NCBI GenBank assembly: GCA_030549855.1
Contig: JAUQQP010000024.1
Location: forward strand, 1-49,860
From: Cyanobacteriota bacterium SRBZ.bins.94.201705
Lineage (GTDB): Bacteria > Cyanobacteriota > Cyanobacteriia > Cyanobacteriales > Cyanobacteriaceae
Direction: 5' to 3'
Length of the DNA: 49,860 nt
Within the stretch, counting starts at the first letter, position 1, and each line of letters starts with the position of its first letter. Position numbers and translations under genes: made by a program. The notes beneath the pieces are model-generated. The model ran no database searches. It had not been told where the DNA came from and saw nothing but the letters and a program-made list of their open reading frames with translations. Below, in pieces: positions 17,967 to 26,329 of the stretch.

Positions 17967-18075
17967 TTGACAAAAAGGGGGATTTCATGATAGGATGGAG
18001 AAAATGGACGGCGGGTAGCTAGAGACCGCCAGGGCCGGACCTGGGCACTTTTTAAATGATAAAAATATTCAACAA
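17967..18075 (+). ncRNA. Promoter-hairpin RNA module, copy E
   Basis: TTGACA (17967-17972), 18-nt spacer, TAGGAT (17991-17996). The first stem GGCGG/CCGCC has an 11-nt loop. It is directly followed by CCAGG/CCTGG with loop GCCGGA, then GCACTTTTT. The two stems share two C residues, so they would compete, and the second plus T5 looks like an intrinsic terminator. The usual 3' block follows (TTTTTAAATGAT, then AAATATTCAAC). The downstream gene on the opposite strand ends at 18092, so this RNA would converge on the moaD-like gene. Confidence 0.5.
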
Positions 18076-18091
18076 ATGGGGATTGAGAACA

Positions 18092-18367
18092 TCAACCCCC
18101 AGCAACGGCGGGAACAATGCTAACCTCGTCGCCGTCGGAGAGGGGGGTGGCAGTGTTGTTTAAAAAGCGGATGTCCTCACTGTTGACATAGAAGTTGAGG
18201 AAGCGACGGGGGTTGCCGTTTTCATCGCAGAGGCGAGACTTGATGCCAGGGAATTTGCTTTCCAAAACGTCGATCAATTCCTGAATGTTGCTGGCATCAC
18301 ACTCTACTACAGCCTGATCTTGGGTAAACTTTTGGAGGGGAGTTGGAATTAGTACTTTTACAGACAT
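18092..18367 (-). CDS. MoaD/ThiS-family ubiquitin-like sulfur carrier
   Basis: 91 residues from the ATG at 18367 ([15 protein letters not shown]), which has AGGA upstream; an open frame to 18418 adds 17 unlikely residues. The beta-grasp fold pattern and the C-terminal ...SIVPAVAGG with terminal Gly-Gly are typical of MoaD/ThiS/CysO carriers, which are adenylated and thiocarboxylated at that glycine. It lies 69 nt after the thrC stop on the same strand, a pairing known in other cyanobacteria and actinobacteria. This suggests a link with sulfur transfer to amino acids, as in CysO, rather than molybdopterin; that assignment is inference. Confidence 0.85.
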   Translation of the reverse strand: MSVKVLIPTPLQKFTQDQAVVECDASNIQELIDVLESKFPGIKSRLCDENGNPRRFLNFYVNSEDIRFLNNTATPLSDGDEVSIVPAVAGG

Positions 18368-18436
18368 TTTTCCTACTAACAAATCAAAACACGACAAGGG
18401 CAAAAAAGGCGAAAACAAGAGAAAAACCTATACAAA

Positions 18437-19726
18437 TTAGACAATAACTTGTTGCCATTCCAGACGCTCGAGGGTGCGGGAACGTTCCAACGCCCGCTCA
18501 AAACTTTCCAGTTTGGGTTCGATGACCAAGGGCTCACAAAGATAGCCCTGCACCGCCTCTTGGGTTTTGAGGCCGTTGCCGGTAATATAAACCACTACAG
18601 TTTCCTCAGGGTCGATTCTCCCGGATTCTACCAATTTCTTCAGGACAGCGATAGTACTACGTCCCGCTGTTTCGGTGAAGATGCCCTCAGTCTCTGCCAA
18701 CAGTTTAATCCCCTCGATTATCTCCGCATCCGTGGCGGTTTCTATATAGCCGTTGGTTTTACGGGCGATTTCGAGGGCATATATGCCATCTGCTGGGTTG
18801 CCGATGGCAATGGACTTGGCAATGGTATTAGGTTTGACTGGGGCTACAAAGTCTCTTCCCTCCTTGAAAGCCTTGGCAATGGGGGCACACCCCTCTGCTT
18901 GGGCGCCACTGCAACGGACTGGCTTATCCTCTACCAGCCCCACTTTCACAAACTCTTGGAAGCCTTTGTAAATTTTTGTGAAGAGGGAACCAGAGGCCAG
19001 AGGGGCAACGATATGGTCTGGCAGGCGCCACCCCAACTGTTCGGCCACCTCAAAGGCCAGTGTTTTTGAGCCCTCTGAGTAGTAAGGGCGCAAATTAATA
19101 TTCACAAACCCCCAGCCATAGGTATTGGCAATTTCACAGCAAAGACGATTCACCTGGTCATAATTCCCTTTTACCGCCATTACCGTTGGATTGTAAATCA
19201 GAGTTCCTAGGATTTTGCCGGCTTCCAAATCCGCTGGGATGAAGACACAACAATCCAACCCTGCATGGGCGGCGATAGCGGCGGTGGAATTAGCTAGGTT
19301 ACCAGTACTGGCACAGGAAACGGTGGTAAAGCCTAACTCTTTTGCCCTGGTCAAGGCCACAGACACCACCCTATCCTTGAAACTGAGGGTGGGCATGTTT
19401 ACGGCATCATTCTTTATGTAGAGATGCTTCAACCCCAACCGACGGGCCAAACGGTTAGACTTGATAAGGGGGGTCATTCCCGTGCCCAAGTCGATGGGAT
19501 TTTCGCTTTCCACGGGCAAGAAGGGCTTATATCGCCATATGGAATTAGGCCCTTGGGCAATTTTCTCCCTACTTACCTGGGCTTTGATGGCCTCATAGTC
19601 GTAGGCTACCTCTAAAGGCGCAAAGGTTTCCTCGCAAACGTGGATAGCCTTCAGCGGGTATTCTGCACTCCCTTCTTTAGACACCAGCTTGGTGAATGTC
19701 GGCTTGTAGCTGAGGGTTTGTGTCAT
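18437..19726 (-). CDS. thrC: Threonine synthase
   Basis: PLP enzyme converting O-phosphohomoserine to threonine in the cytoplasm. The ATG at 19726 (MTQTLSYKPT) is preferred because AGAAGAG precedes it; the frame stays open to 19792 without a better start. The PLP lysine lies in PTLSFKDRVVSVAL, the phosphate-binding loop in STGNLANSTAAIAAHAG, and the C-terminal ETAGRSTIAVLKKL is conserved. 429 residues is normal for the cyanobacterial type. The moaD-like gene follows directly, and the two are probably co-transcribed. Confidence 0.93.
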   Translation of the reverse strand: MTQTLSYKPTFTKLVSKEGSAEYPLKAIHVCEETFAPLEVAYDYEAIKAQVSREKIAQGPNSIWRYKPFLPVESENPIDLGTGMTPLIKSNRLARRLGLKHLYIKNDAVNMPTLSFKDRVVSVALTRAKELGFTTVSCASTGNLANSTAAIAAHAGLDCCVFIPADLEAGKILGTLIYNPTVMAVKGNYDQVNRLCCEIANTYGWGFVNINLRPYYSEGSKTLAFEVAEQLGWRLPDHIVAPLASGSLFTKIYKGFQEFVKVGLVEDKPVRCSGAQAEGCAPIAKAFKEGRDFVAPVKPNTIAKSIAIGNPADGIYALEIARKTNGYIETATDAEIIEGIKLLAETEGIFTETAGRSTIAVLKKLVESGRIDPEETVVVYITGNGLKTQEAVQGYLCEPLVIEPKLESFERALERSRTLERLEWQQVIV

Positions 19727-19793
19727 CTCTTCTGTTTCTCCTGTGCTCAGTCCCCTACCAGTATAACAACTCCCCCCCTTCTTGGCAAACAAT

Positions 19794-19812
19794 CCCGACC
19801 TTTTTAGTCGGG
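19794..19812 (-). terminator. Hairpin after chlI
   Basis: CCCGAC (19794-19799) and GTCGGG (19807-19812) form a perfect 6-bp stem with a seven-nt A/T-rich loop. In the minus direction it follows the chlI stop by about 12 nt and is followed by ATTGTTT. The U-tract is weak, so termination may be partial. Confidence 0.5.
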
Positions 19813-19824
19813 TTTCCTTTAACT

Positions 19825-20901
19825 CTAGGAATTGACCTCCAAACCGAAGACGCGATTGACAGACTTTTCCACCTTGTAGCCGGAGTCGATGGTCTCCAGA
19901 GGGTCTTTGCGGAGACGGTGACGGAGACAGAGGGGCATAACGCGGCGAATGTCCTCTACGGTTACCTCAGTCCTTCCCTCAAAGGCGGCCAGGGCTTTGG
20001 CGGCACGGTTGGTGACGATGTCCCCCCGTAGGCCGTCTATGTCCAACTCGGCGCAGACTTCAGAGATTTTCAAGCGTAATTCATAGTCAATATTAACCTG
20101 GGGGAGGATTCGCTGGGCTTCTACAATCCGGCGCTGTAGAGCTTCTTGTTTGTCTTGGTATTTAGCGATAAAGGCCTGGGGGTCACGATCGAATTCGATT
20201 CTCTGCTCCACAATTTGTACCCGTAATTGGGGGTCTTTGACTGTCTTAATTTCGGCGTGCATGCCAAAGCGATCCAACAGTTGTGGACGGAGTTCCCCCT
20301 CTTCTGGGTTACCTGAGCCTACTAGCACAAAACGGGCGGGGTGTCTAACTGAAATACCCTCTCTTTCTACTGTATTCCAGCCACTGGCAGCGGAGTCCAG
20401 GAGGACATCTACCAGGTGGTCGTCTAGGAGGTTGACCTCATCTACGTAGAGGATACCACGGTTAGCCTTAGCCAAAAGGCCGGGTTCAAAGGCTTTGACC
20501 CCCTCAGTGAGGGCCTTTTCGATGTCGATGGTGCCACATACTCTATCTTCCGTGGCGCCGAGGGGCAAGTCTACCATGGGAACTTTTTTGCGGGTGACGG
20601 GGACTGTTTCACCGCGGAGGATTTTTTCTCTTACCTCTTCCCCCATAAGGTCAAAATCAGTGGGAGAGGAGTTATAGGGGTCATTTTCCACTACCTCGAT
20701 TTCGGGCAACAAGTCGGCGAGGGCCCTAATGGTGGTAGATTTGCCAGTGCCCCTATCCCCCATGATCATAACGCCACCGATTTTCGGATCGATGACGTTT
20801 AGAAGGAGGGCCAGTTTCATCTCTTCCTGGCCGACGATAGCGGTGAAGGGAAAAACAGGACGACGATTCTGTAGTTTGGCTGCCTCTACAGTTGCTACCA
20901 T
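19825..20901 (-). CDS. chlI: Magnesium chelatase ATPase subunit I
   Basis: AAA+ subunit of the Mg-chelatase that inserts Mg2+ into protoporphyrin IX, with ChlD and ChlH. About 358 residues from the ATG at 20901 ([11 protein letters not shown]); a GTG three codons upstream is possible. Visible are [19 protein letters not shown], Walker [29 protein letters not shown] (Walker B), [18 protein letters not shown] (sensor 1 and arginine finger region) and [11 protein letters not shown] at the C-terminus. It has its own promoter overlapping the end of clpX and a hairpin terminator after it. Part of its sequence ([10 protein letters not shown]) is duplicated in an intergenic region at ~16.5 kb. Confidence 0.96.
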   Translation of the reverse strand: MVATVEAAKLQNRRPVFPFTAIVGQEEMKLALLLNVIDPKIGGVMIMGDRGTGKSTTIRALADLLPEIEVVENDPYNSSPTDFDLMGEEVREKILRGETVPVTRKKVPMVDLPLGATEDRVCGTIDIEKALTEGVKAFEPGLLAKANRGILYVDEVNLLDDHLVDVLLDSAASGWNTVEREGISVRHPARFVLVGSGNPEEGELRPQLLDRFGMHAEIKTVKDPQLRVQIVEQRIEFDRDPQAFIAKYQDKQEALQRRIVEAQRILPQVNIDYELRLKISEVCAELDIDGLRGDIVTNRAAKALAAFEGRTEVTVEDIRRVMPLCLRHRLRKDPLETIDSGYKVEKSVNRVFGLEVNS

Positions 20902-20940
20902 GATTGCCACAGGATAAAGGAATCTAATTATGACACATCC

Positions 20941-20969
20941 ATCATATTGATTTGCCTGACGTCAGTCAA
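20941..20969 (-). promoter_or_regulatory. chlI promoter with overlapping palindrome
   Basis: On the minus strand, TTGACT (20964-20969), a 17-nt spacer and TATGAT (20941-20946) form a SigA-type promoter whose start would lie ~33 nt before the chlI ATG. The -35 is immediately next to the clpX stop codon. A perfect palindrome CTGACGTCAG (20956-20965) overlaps the -35 and could be an operator (inference). Confidence 0.6.
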
Positions 20970-22301
20970 CTAGGCAGACTCGGACTTAGGCAGGGAGGTG
21001 GGATGGATGAGCAACTGGGCGGTGCTACGTTTTTCTACCATTTCCTTGGTGATGACACAGTGGTGGACGTCTTGACGGGATGGCAACTCGTACATCACAT
21101 CTAACATGATTTCCTCTACAATGCTGCGGAGGGCCCTAGCGCCGGTTTGACGACGATAGGCTTCTTGAGCTATAGCCCGTAAGGCTTCCGGCTCAAACTC
21201 CAACACTATGTTGTCCATGCCTAACAATTTCTGGTATTGTTTTACCAGGGCATTGCGAGGACCTGTTAGAATTTCCATTAGTGCTTCTTCACTGAGGGGT
21301 TCTAAAACAGCCACCACCGGCAGACGTCCCACAAACTCGGGGATAAGGCCGAAACGCACCAGATGTTCTGCTTCCAACTGACGGGCGGCCCTTGCCAGTC
21401 TCTTTTCTCTGCTATTGTCCTCTGGCACGATTTCAAAGCCAAAGGCCCTCTTGCCCTTGTCCTGTTCTACTATTTTCTCCAATCCCACAAAGGCCCCACC
21501 ACAGATGAACAGAATATTCTTGGTGTCAACGGGGATACAATCCTGATAGGGGTGTTTTCTTCCACCTTGAGGGGGTACATTAGCGATGGTCCCCTCTAAC
21601 ATTTTGAGCAAGGCCTGTTGGACTCCCTCTCCAGAAACGTCCCTGGTGATAGAGGGATTTTCCCCTTTTCTTGCTATCTTGTCTATTTCATCGATATATA
21701 CAATGCCCCTTTGGGCCTCCTCTACGTCGAAATTGGCCACCTGGAGCAAACGAAGAAGGATATTTTCTACGTCTTCTCCCACGTAACCTGCTTCCGTGAG
21801 GGTGGTGGCATCGGCAATGGCAAAAGGTACATCCAGAATCTTCGCCAGGGTTTGGGCTAGGAGGGTTTTACCAGAACCTGTGGGGCCTATCAACAGTATA
21901 TTGGACTTTTGTAGCTCTACCTCTTCGTCATCTCCCCTTCCCATCAAATTAGCATTAATACGCTTGTAGTGATTATACACTGCTACGGAAAGGATCTTCT
22001 TGGCTTCCTCCTGGCCGATGACATACTGGTCTAACTGAGCTTTGATTTCCTTGGGTTTGGGGAGTTTGGCCAGATAGCTTTTGCTGTAACTACTACGTCT
22101 GGAGGAGGAGTAGGAGTGGCTGCGGGAGTAGGATTTGGAGCTTCTATTATTGGGAGGCCCCAATTCTTCCTCTAGAATTTCGTTACACAGCTCTACACAC
22201 TCGTTACAAATGTATACCCCAGGGCCAGCAATGAGTTTGCGGACTTGTTCTTGGGATTTGCCGCAGAATGAGCATTTGAGGTGAGAATCAAATTTGGACA
22301 T
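20970..22301 (-). CDS. clpX: ATP-dependent Clp protease ATP-binding subunit ClpX
   Basis: AAA+ unfoldase that feeds substrates to ClpP. 443 residues, starting [17 protein letters not shown], with the N-terminal zinc-binding domain (CSFC...CNEC). A serine/tyrosine/arginine-rich linker (~55-80) is typical of cyanobacterial ClpX. Also present are [15 protein letters not shown] (Walker A), [13 protein letters not shown] (Walker B), [19 protein letters not shown] and [12 protein letters not shown] (sensor and pore-related region). It lies 50 nt after clpP on the same strand, and the two form an operon. Confidence 0.97.
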   Translation of the reverse strand: MSKFDSHLKCSFCGKSQEQVRKLIAGPGVYICNECVELCNEILEEELGPPNNRSSKSYSRSHSYSSSRRSSYSKSYLAKLPKPKEIKAQLDQYVIGQEEAKKILSVAVYNHYKRINANLMGRGDDEEVELQKSNILLIGPTGSGKTLLAQTLAKILDVPFAIADATTLTEAGYVGEDVENILLRLLQVANFDVEEAQRGIVYIDEIDKIARKGENPSITRDVSGEGVQQALLKMLEGTIANVPPQGGRKHPYQDCIPVDTKNILFICGGAFVGLEKIVEQDKGKRAFGFEIVPEDNSREKRLARAARQLEAEHLVRFGLIPEFVGRLPVVAVLEPLSEEALMEILTGPRNALVKQYQKLLGMDNIVLEFEPEALRAIAQEAYRRQTGARALRSIVEEIMLDVMYELPSRQDVHHCVITKEMVEKRSTAQLLIHPTSLPKSESA

Positions 22302-22351
22302 AAGCTCAAATATAGGGTAATGGGGAAAATCTGAAATGGTGTGTCATAGGG

Positions 22352-23068
22352 CTATAACAGTTCATTCCAGTTGAGGGAATTACGGCTGAGGGGGAGACTA
22401 ACTCCTTCTCGCAGGATGACCTTATCTATAAGGCCATATTCTTTTGCTTCTACGGAGGACATATAAAAGTCTCTTTCGGTGTCAGCGGCGATTCTTTCTA
22501 TAGGCTGTCCTGTGTGTTCAGCTAGTAATTCATTAAGTCTTTGTTTGATATAGAGGATTTCTTTCGCCTGGATTTCAATGTCACTAGCTTGACCTTGGGC
22601 GCCGCCTAGGGGTTGGTGGATCATAATGCGGGCGTTGGGCAATGCCATTCGTTTCCCTTTTGCCCCACCAGACAATAGAAAAGCCCCCATACTGGCAGCC
22701 AATCCGTAACAAATGGTGCTGACATCCGGCTGGATTTGTTGCATGGTGTCATAGATGGCCAGCCCGGCATATACCGAGCCCCCGGGGGAGTTAATATACA
22801 GATAGATGTCCTTTTCCGGGTCCTCAGCCTCCAGGTAGAGTAACTGGGCTACTATAGTATCTGCCACCTTGTCGTCAATGGGGGTGCCAAGAAACACAAT
22901 CCTTTCTCGCAACAAACGGGAGTAAATATCAAAAACCTTTTCTCCCACCCCCGAGGTTTCTACCACCATGGGCACAGTGGCCGACCAAATCTCCTCTTCC
23001 TTTTGGGAGATGATGTCAAAACGGTAAATACTCTCTATATCGGGCAAATTGGACCTAGATTCTACCAT
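22352..23068 (-). CDS. clpP: ATP-dependent Clp protease proteolytic subunit
   Basis: Serine protease subunit. From the ATG at 23068 ([10 protein letters not shown]) it has 238 residues; a GTG at 23077 is possible. The catalytic residues are Ser126 ([10 protein letters not shown]), His151 (MIHQPLGG) and the Asp in DTERD (~196-200). The N-terminal extension of ~40 residues before [13 protein letters not shown], and its position directly upstream of clpX, match the cyanobacterial ClpP2 type. A TATAAT (minus strand, 23132-23137) ~65 nt upstream is the likely -10. Confidence 0.95.
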   Translation of the reverse strand: MVESRSNLPDIESIYRFDIISQKEEEIWSATVPMVVETSGVGEKVFDIYSRLLRERIVFLGTPIDDKVADTIVAQLLYLEAEDPEKDIYLYINSPGGSVYAGLAIYDTMQQIQPDVSTICYGLAASMGAFLLSGGAKGKRMALPNARIMIHQPLGGAQGQASDIEIQAKEILYIKQRLNELLAEHTGQPIERIAADTERDFYMSSVEAKEYGLIDKVILREGVSLPLSRNSLNWNELL

Positions 23069-23131
23069 AATACGCACAACTGACCTCGCCGGACGGGTTT
23101 TCTATCCAGCCCACTATTTTCCTTTTCCTCT

Positions 23132-23137
23132 ATTATA
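23132..23137 (-). promoter_or_regulatory. Likely -10 box of clpP-clpX
   Basis: TATAAT on the minus strand in the 86-nt gap between pap and clpP, preceded by TTGGTAT. I see no strong -35. The short gap and lack of a hairpin mean readthrough from pap is also possible. Confidence 0.4.
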
Positions 23138-23154
23138 ATACCAACCCGGGGGGT

Positions 23155-24651
23155 TCATTCCTCTAGTTTCCTTTTGATGGCTCCGATGGTGGTTTCTAGG
23201 ACCTGTATTCTGGCATAATACTTGCTGTTGGCAGAGACGATGTGCCAGGGGGCGAGGGCAGTACTGGTTTGGGCCAGGGCTTGGTTGACGGCGACGTAAT
23301 ACAAATTCCACTTTTCCCGGTTGCGCCAGTCTTCCTCAGTTAGTTTATACTGCTTGTAGGGGTCATTTTGACGCTCTTGAAAACGTTTTAATTGTTCCTC
23401 TGGGCTAATGTGTAGCCAAAACTTGAGCACCAGATAATTACAGGTGGCCAACTGGGCTTCAAACTCGTTAATTTCTCTATAGGCGCGACGCCATTCACTT
23501 TCGGTAGCAAATCCCTCCACCCTCTCTACCAAAACTCGGCCATACCAACTACGATCGAAGATAGCAATTTTGCCCAGAGGTGTCAGACTACGCCAGAAAC
23601 GCCATAGGTAGTGGTATTGTTTTTCTTCCAGGGTAGGTGCGGCAAAAGCATGTACCTCGTAACTGCGGGGGTCTAAAATATCTGTTACCCTTTTTATAGT
23701 GCCTCCCTTGCCGGCGGCATCCCATCCTTCAAAAACCATTACCACGCCAATATTCCTTTCAAAAATTTCCTTTTGGAGACGACGCAGTTTTACCTGATAT
23801 TCTTTGAGTCTTCTTTTGTATTCTTCCCTAGGCAGACTGACATTCAAATCCACTTGGGCGAGGAAGTCTGGTTCAGTGGGTGATAGTTGTTCTTGATGAC
23901 AAGCAGGTATATGTTCTTTCTCTAATTCCAAAGAGATTTGTTTTTCTGCCAAAGCCGCCTTAATTCTAGCCACCATCTGCGTAAGGATTTTAACCCTTGC
24001 CCATCTTTGACAATTAGCTTCCACTACAGTCCATGGGGCTACGCCGGTGCTAGTATATACTAACATTTCCTCTGCCAGTTGTTTGTACTTGTCGTAGTTT
24101 TTCAGTTGTTGCCAGTCTTCTTTTCTTACCCGCCAGGATTCTAATTCGTCCTTTTCGTATCTTTTTAGACGCTTTTTTAACTCCTTTTCGCTCAGATGTA
24201 GCCAAAACTTGATAATTACATATCCCCCGTCTGCCAGTTGTCTTTCAAAGGCGTTTATGTCTCGCATGTACAGTGGCACCTGTTGTGGTTTTACCCTGCC
24301 AAAGAGTCTATCTTCTAAAACATGAGTATACCAACTGTGGTAGAATACATCTATTCTGCCCTGGGGGGGTAATTTTTGCCAGAAACGCCATAGAAAGGGG
24401 TATTTTTGCTCCTCTGGTGTTGGTGGCAAGGTAGGATGTACTCTAAAACCCCTTGGATCCATATATTTTGTCATTTTCTTTACTGCTTTGCCTTTTCCTG
24501 CCGCCGCCCATCCCTCCAATACCACTATCACCCCCAGTTTCTCTTGCCAACATCTCTGTTGTAACAGGTGTAACTCCCACATTAACTCCCTTGCTTTTTC
24601 TCTGTAGCTTTCCTTCTCCAACTCCACACTCAAGTCCACATTGTCCAACAT
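23155..24651 (-). CDS. pap: Double-domain PPK2 (polyphosphate:AMP phosphotransferase-like)
   Basis: 498 residues made of two tandem PPK2 domains. The C-terminal domain (~270-498) has an intact Walker A (GWDAAGKGGTIKR, from 309) and the FDRSWYGRVLVERV motif (365-378). The N-terminal domain (~1-235) is altered at the same places: GWAAAGKGKAVKK (from 47; Asp replaced by Ala) and FYHSWYTHVLEDRL (Asp-Arg replaced by Tyr-His). This matches two-domain PPK2 class II enzymes, where only the second half is catalytic and AMP is phosphorylated to ADP with polyphosphate. The leader is a purine-rich stretch (~24652-24740), preceded by RNA module F. Confidence 0.88.
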   Translation of the reverse strand: MLDNVDLSVELEKESYREKARELMWELHLLQQRCWQEKLGVIVVLEGWAAAGKGKAVKKMTKYMDPRGFRVHPTLPPTPEEQKYPFLWRFWQKLPPQGRIDVFYHSWYTHVLEDRLFGRVKPQQVPLYMRDINAFERQLADGGYVIIKFWLHLSEKELKKRLKRYEKDELESWRVRKEDWQQLKNYDKYKQLAEEMLVYTSTGVAPWTVVEANCQRWARVKILTQMVARIKAALAEKQISLELEKEHIPACHQEQLSPTEPDFLAQVDLNVSLPREEYKRRLKEYQVKLRRLQKEIFERNIGVVMVFEGWDAAGKGGTIKRVTDILDPRSYEVHAFAAPTLEEKQYHYLWRFWRSLTPLGKIAIFDRSWYGRVLVERVEGFATESEWRRAYREINEFEAQLATCNYLVLKFWLHISPEEQLKRFQERQNDPYKQYKLTEEDWRNREKWNLYYVAVNQALAQTSTALAPWHIVSANSKYYARIQVLETTIGAIKRKLEE

Positions 24652-24740
24652 TTTTTCTTCTCCTTTCTTTTTCTTCTTTCCCCGCCTTTCTTTTCTTCCA
24701 TTCTACTTCTCTCTCCTTTTTTGTTTTCTTTCTTTTCTAT

Positions 24741-24850
24741 TGCTATATCTTCTCAATTAAAAAATGCGCTGCCCAAGTGTCTTGGCAGTCCATCCGCCTG
24801 CCGCCCACTTCCATAGCCCTATTGTAGCGCAAAAAAATGGGATTTGTCAA
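24741..24850 (-). ncRNA. Promoter-hairpin RNA module, copy F (upstream of pap)
   Basis: On the minus strand: TTGACA (24845-24850), 18-nt spacer, TACAAT (24821-24826). Stem GGCAG/CTGCC with nine-nt loop GCGGATGGA, then AAGACACTT, GGGCAG and CGCATTTTTT (T-run at 24759-24764). The GGCAG after AAGACACTT could pair with the same CTGCC, so two mutually exclusive hairpins are possible, the second followed by T6. The block ends TTAATTGAGAAGATATAGC. A purine-rich leader and pap follow. Confidence 0.5.
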
Positions 24851-24939
24851 GGAGATGTGCCAAAAGTGGATTATCCTGCTAGAAATTGAGTATGTGCGGA
24901 TTTTGGGGTTGGTGGAGGTGTTGGAGGGCAACAGGGACA

Positions 24940-24968
24940 TTGTCATGGCCGTGTGATTGTGTTATAAT
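24940..24968 (+). promoter_or_regulatory. htrA promoter
   Basis: TTGTCA (24940-24945), 17-nt spacer, TATAAT (24963-24968). This gives a ~100-nt 5' leader before htrA that contains a CAGTC/GACTG inverted repeat. It is divergent from module F. Confidence 0.6.
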
Positions 24969-25075
24969 GAGGCAGTCAAGGGAAGGCCGCTGTCCCGGGA
25001 CTGTGTGCGATATCCCTAGAGGTAGGGAGCTGTAGTTTTGTAGGTAAAAGGACTGGATGGGGTAGGGTATGAGTT

Positions 25076-26281
25076 ATGAGTAAGGCTTCCCCCTTGGGTA
25101 TAGTAGGCAGGTTGTTGACGGGTGCTTCTCTTTTCCTGGTAGGGGCGGGAGTGGGATTTGGCGCCGGCTACTGGTATCATCCCTCCTGGCTGTTTGCTTT
25201 TAACCAGAGTAGGCAGGAAAGTTTAGCAGGGGGGGGAGAGTCTAGCAGTACAGGTGTTATTGCCCCTCTAAGGGAGAATAATGATTTGAATTTTGTGGCA
25301 AGGGTGGTGGAAAGGGTAGGGGGTGGGGTAGTCCGCATCAATGCCTCTCGCACCGTGGCCACCAATTTGCCTCCCATATTTGATGATCCTTTCTTCCGTC
25401 GGTTTTTTAATATACCCGATTTGCCCCGACAACAAATTCAACAGGGTACTGGTTCGGGTTTTATTATCAGCAAAGATGGTATAATTCTGACCAATGCCCA
25501 CGTGGTAGAGGGGGCAGATAGAGTCACAGTCACCCTGAAAGACGGTCGATTCTTTGAAGGCAAGGTGTTGGGCGCAGATCCAGTAACGGATATAGCTGTG
25601 GTTAAGATCAATGATCAGAATCTGCCCGTGGTACCCCTAGGAGATTCTGACAAGGTTGTAATCGGGGAATGGGTTATTGCTATAGGCAACCCTCTGGGTT
25701 TGGATAATACTGTGACTACGGGTATAGTAAGTGCTACAGGACGTTCTAGTGCGGAAATAGGGGTAGGGGATAAGAGGTTGGACTTTATTCAAACAGATGC
25801 AGCCATAAATCCCGGCAATTCTGGAGGCCCTCTTTTAAACGCCCGGGGGGAGGTTATCGGCATCAATACTGCTATTATTCAAAATGCCCAGGGTTTGGGT
25901 TTCGCTATCCCCATCAATAGGGCCAAACAGATAGCGGATATTCTCATTGCCCAGGGGAAGGTGGAACATCCCTATATGGGTATCCAGATGGTCACCCTTA
26001 CTCCTCAGGTAAAGGAGCAACTGAAACAAAACAAGGGGGTTAACTTAGAATCTCAAGAGGGGGTTTTAGTGGTTCAGGTGGTGCCTAATTCTCCCGCTGC
26101 TCAAGCTGGCCTTAAACCTGGAGACATCATCGTCCGCATTGACCAGGAGGACGTCAAAACCTCTTCCCAGGTGCAAAAAATTGTAGAATCCCGCAAGGTA
26201 GGTGACACTCTTACTATTCATCTTCTCCGTGAAGGGCAGCCCCTCCAAATCCCCCTCACCCTTGGTCTCCTCCCTTCTTAG
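25076..26281 (+). CDS. HtrA/Deg-family serine protease
   Basis: 401 residues. The N-terminus has a single hydrophobic anchor or signal (LLTGASLFLVGAGVGFGAGYW), placing the protein in the periplasm or thylakoid lumen. The trypsin-like domain (~80-285) carries His142 (TNAHVVEG), Asp172 (PVTDIAVVKI) and Ser249 (INPGNSGGPL). One PDZ domain (~290-398) follows, with GVLVVQVVPNSPAAQAGLKPGDIIV. It is one of the HhoA/HhoB/HtrA paralogues of cyanobacteria that degrade damaged proteins under stress; which one I cannot say. The start is the ATG at 25076. RNA module G converges on its 3' end. Confidence 0.94.
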   Translation: MSKASPLGIVGRLLTGASLFLVGAGVGFGAGYWYHPSWLFAFNQSRQESLAGGGESSSTGVIAPLRENNDLNFVARVVERVGGGVVRINASRTVATNLPPIFDDPFFRRFFNIPDLPRQQIQQGTGSGFIISKDGIILTNAHVVEGADRVTVTLKDGRFFEGKVLGADPVTDIAVVKINDQNLPVVPLGDSDKVVIGEWVIAIGNPLGLDNTVTTGIVSATGRSSAEIGVGDKRLDFIQTDAAINPGNSGGPLLNARGEVIGINTAIIQNAQGLGFAIPINRAKQIADILIAQGKVEHPYMGIQMVTLTPQVKEQLKQNKGVNLESQEGVLVVQVVPNSPAAQAGLKPGDIIVRIDQEDVKTSSQVQKIVESRKVGDTLTIHLLREGQPLQIPLTLGLLPS

Positions 26282-26329
26282 CGAGGGACTAGCCGCAGAT
26301 GGACTGGCCCCCTCTCTTCTGGACCGTTG

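Noticed and set aside
14614-18091. tRNA or other classical RNA genes in the gene-poor region
   Set aside because: I looked for T-loop and anticodon-arm signatures and for rnpB, ffs and tmRNA landmarks by eye and found none.
18449-19069. Plus-strand frame of 206 codons opposite thrC
   Set aside because: It is the mirror of a well-supported gene; no promoter or ribosome site.
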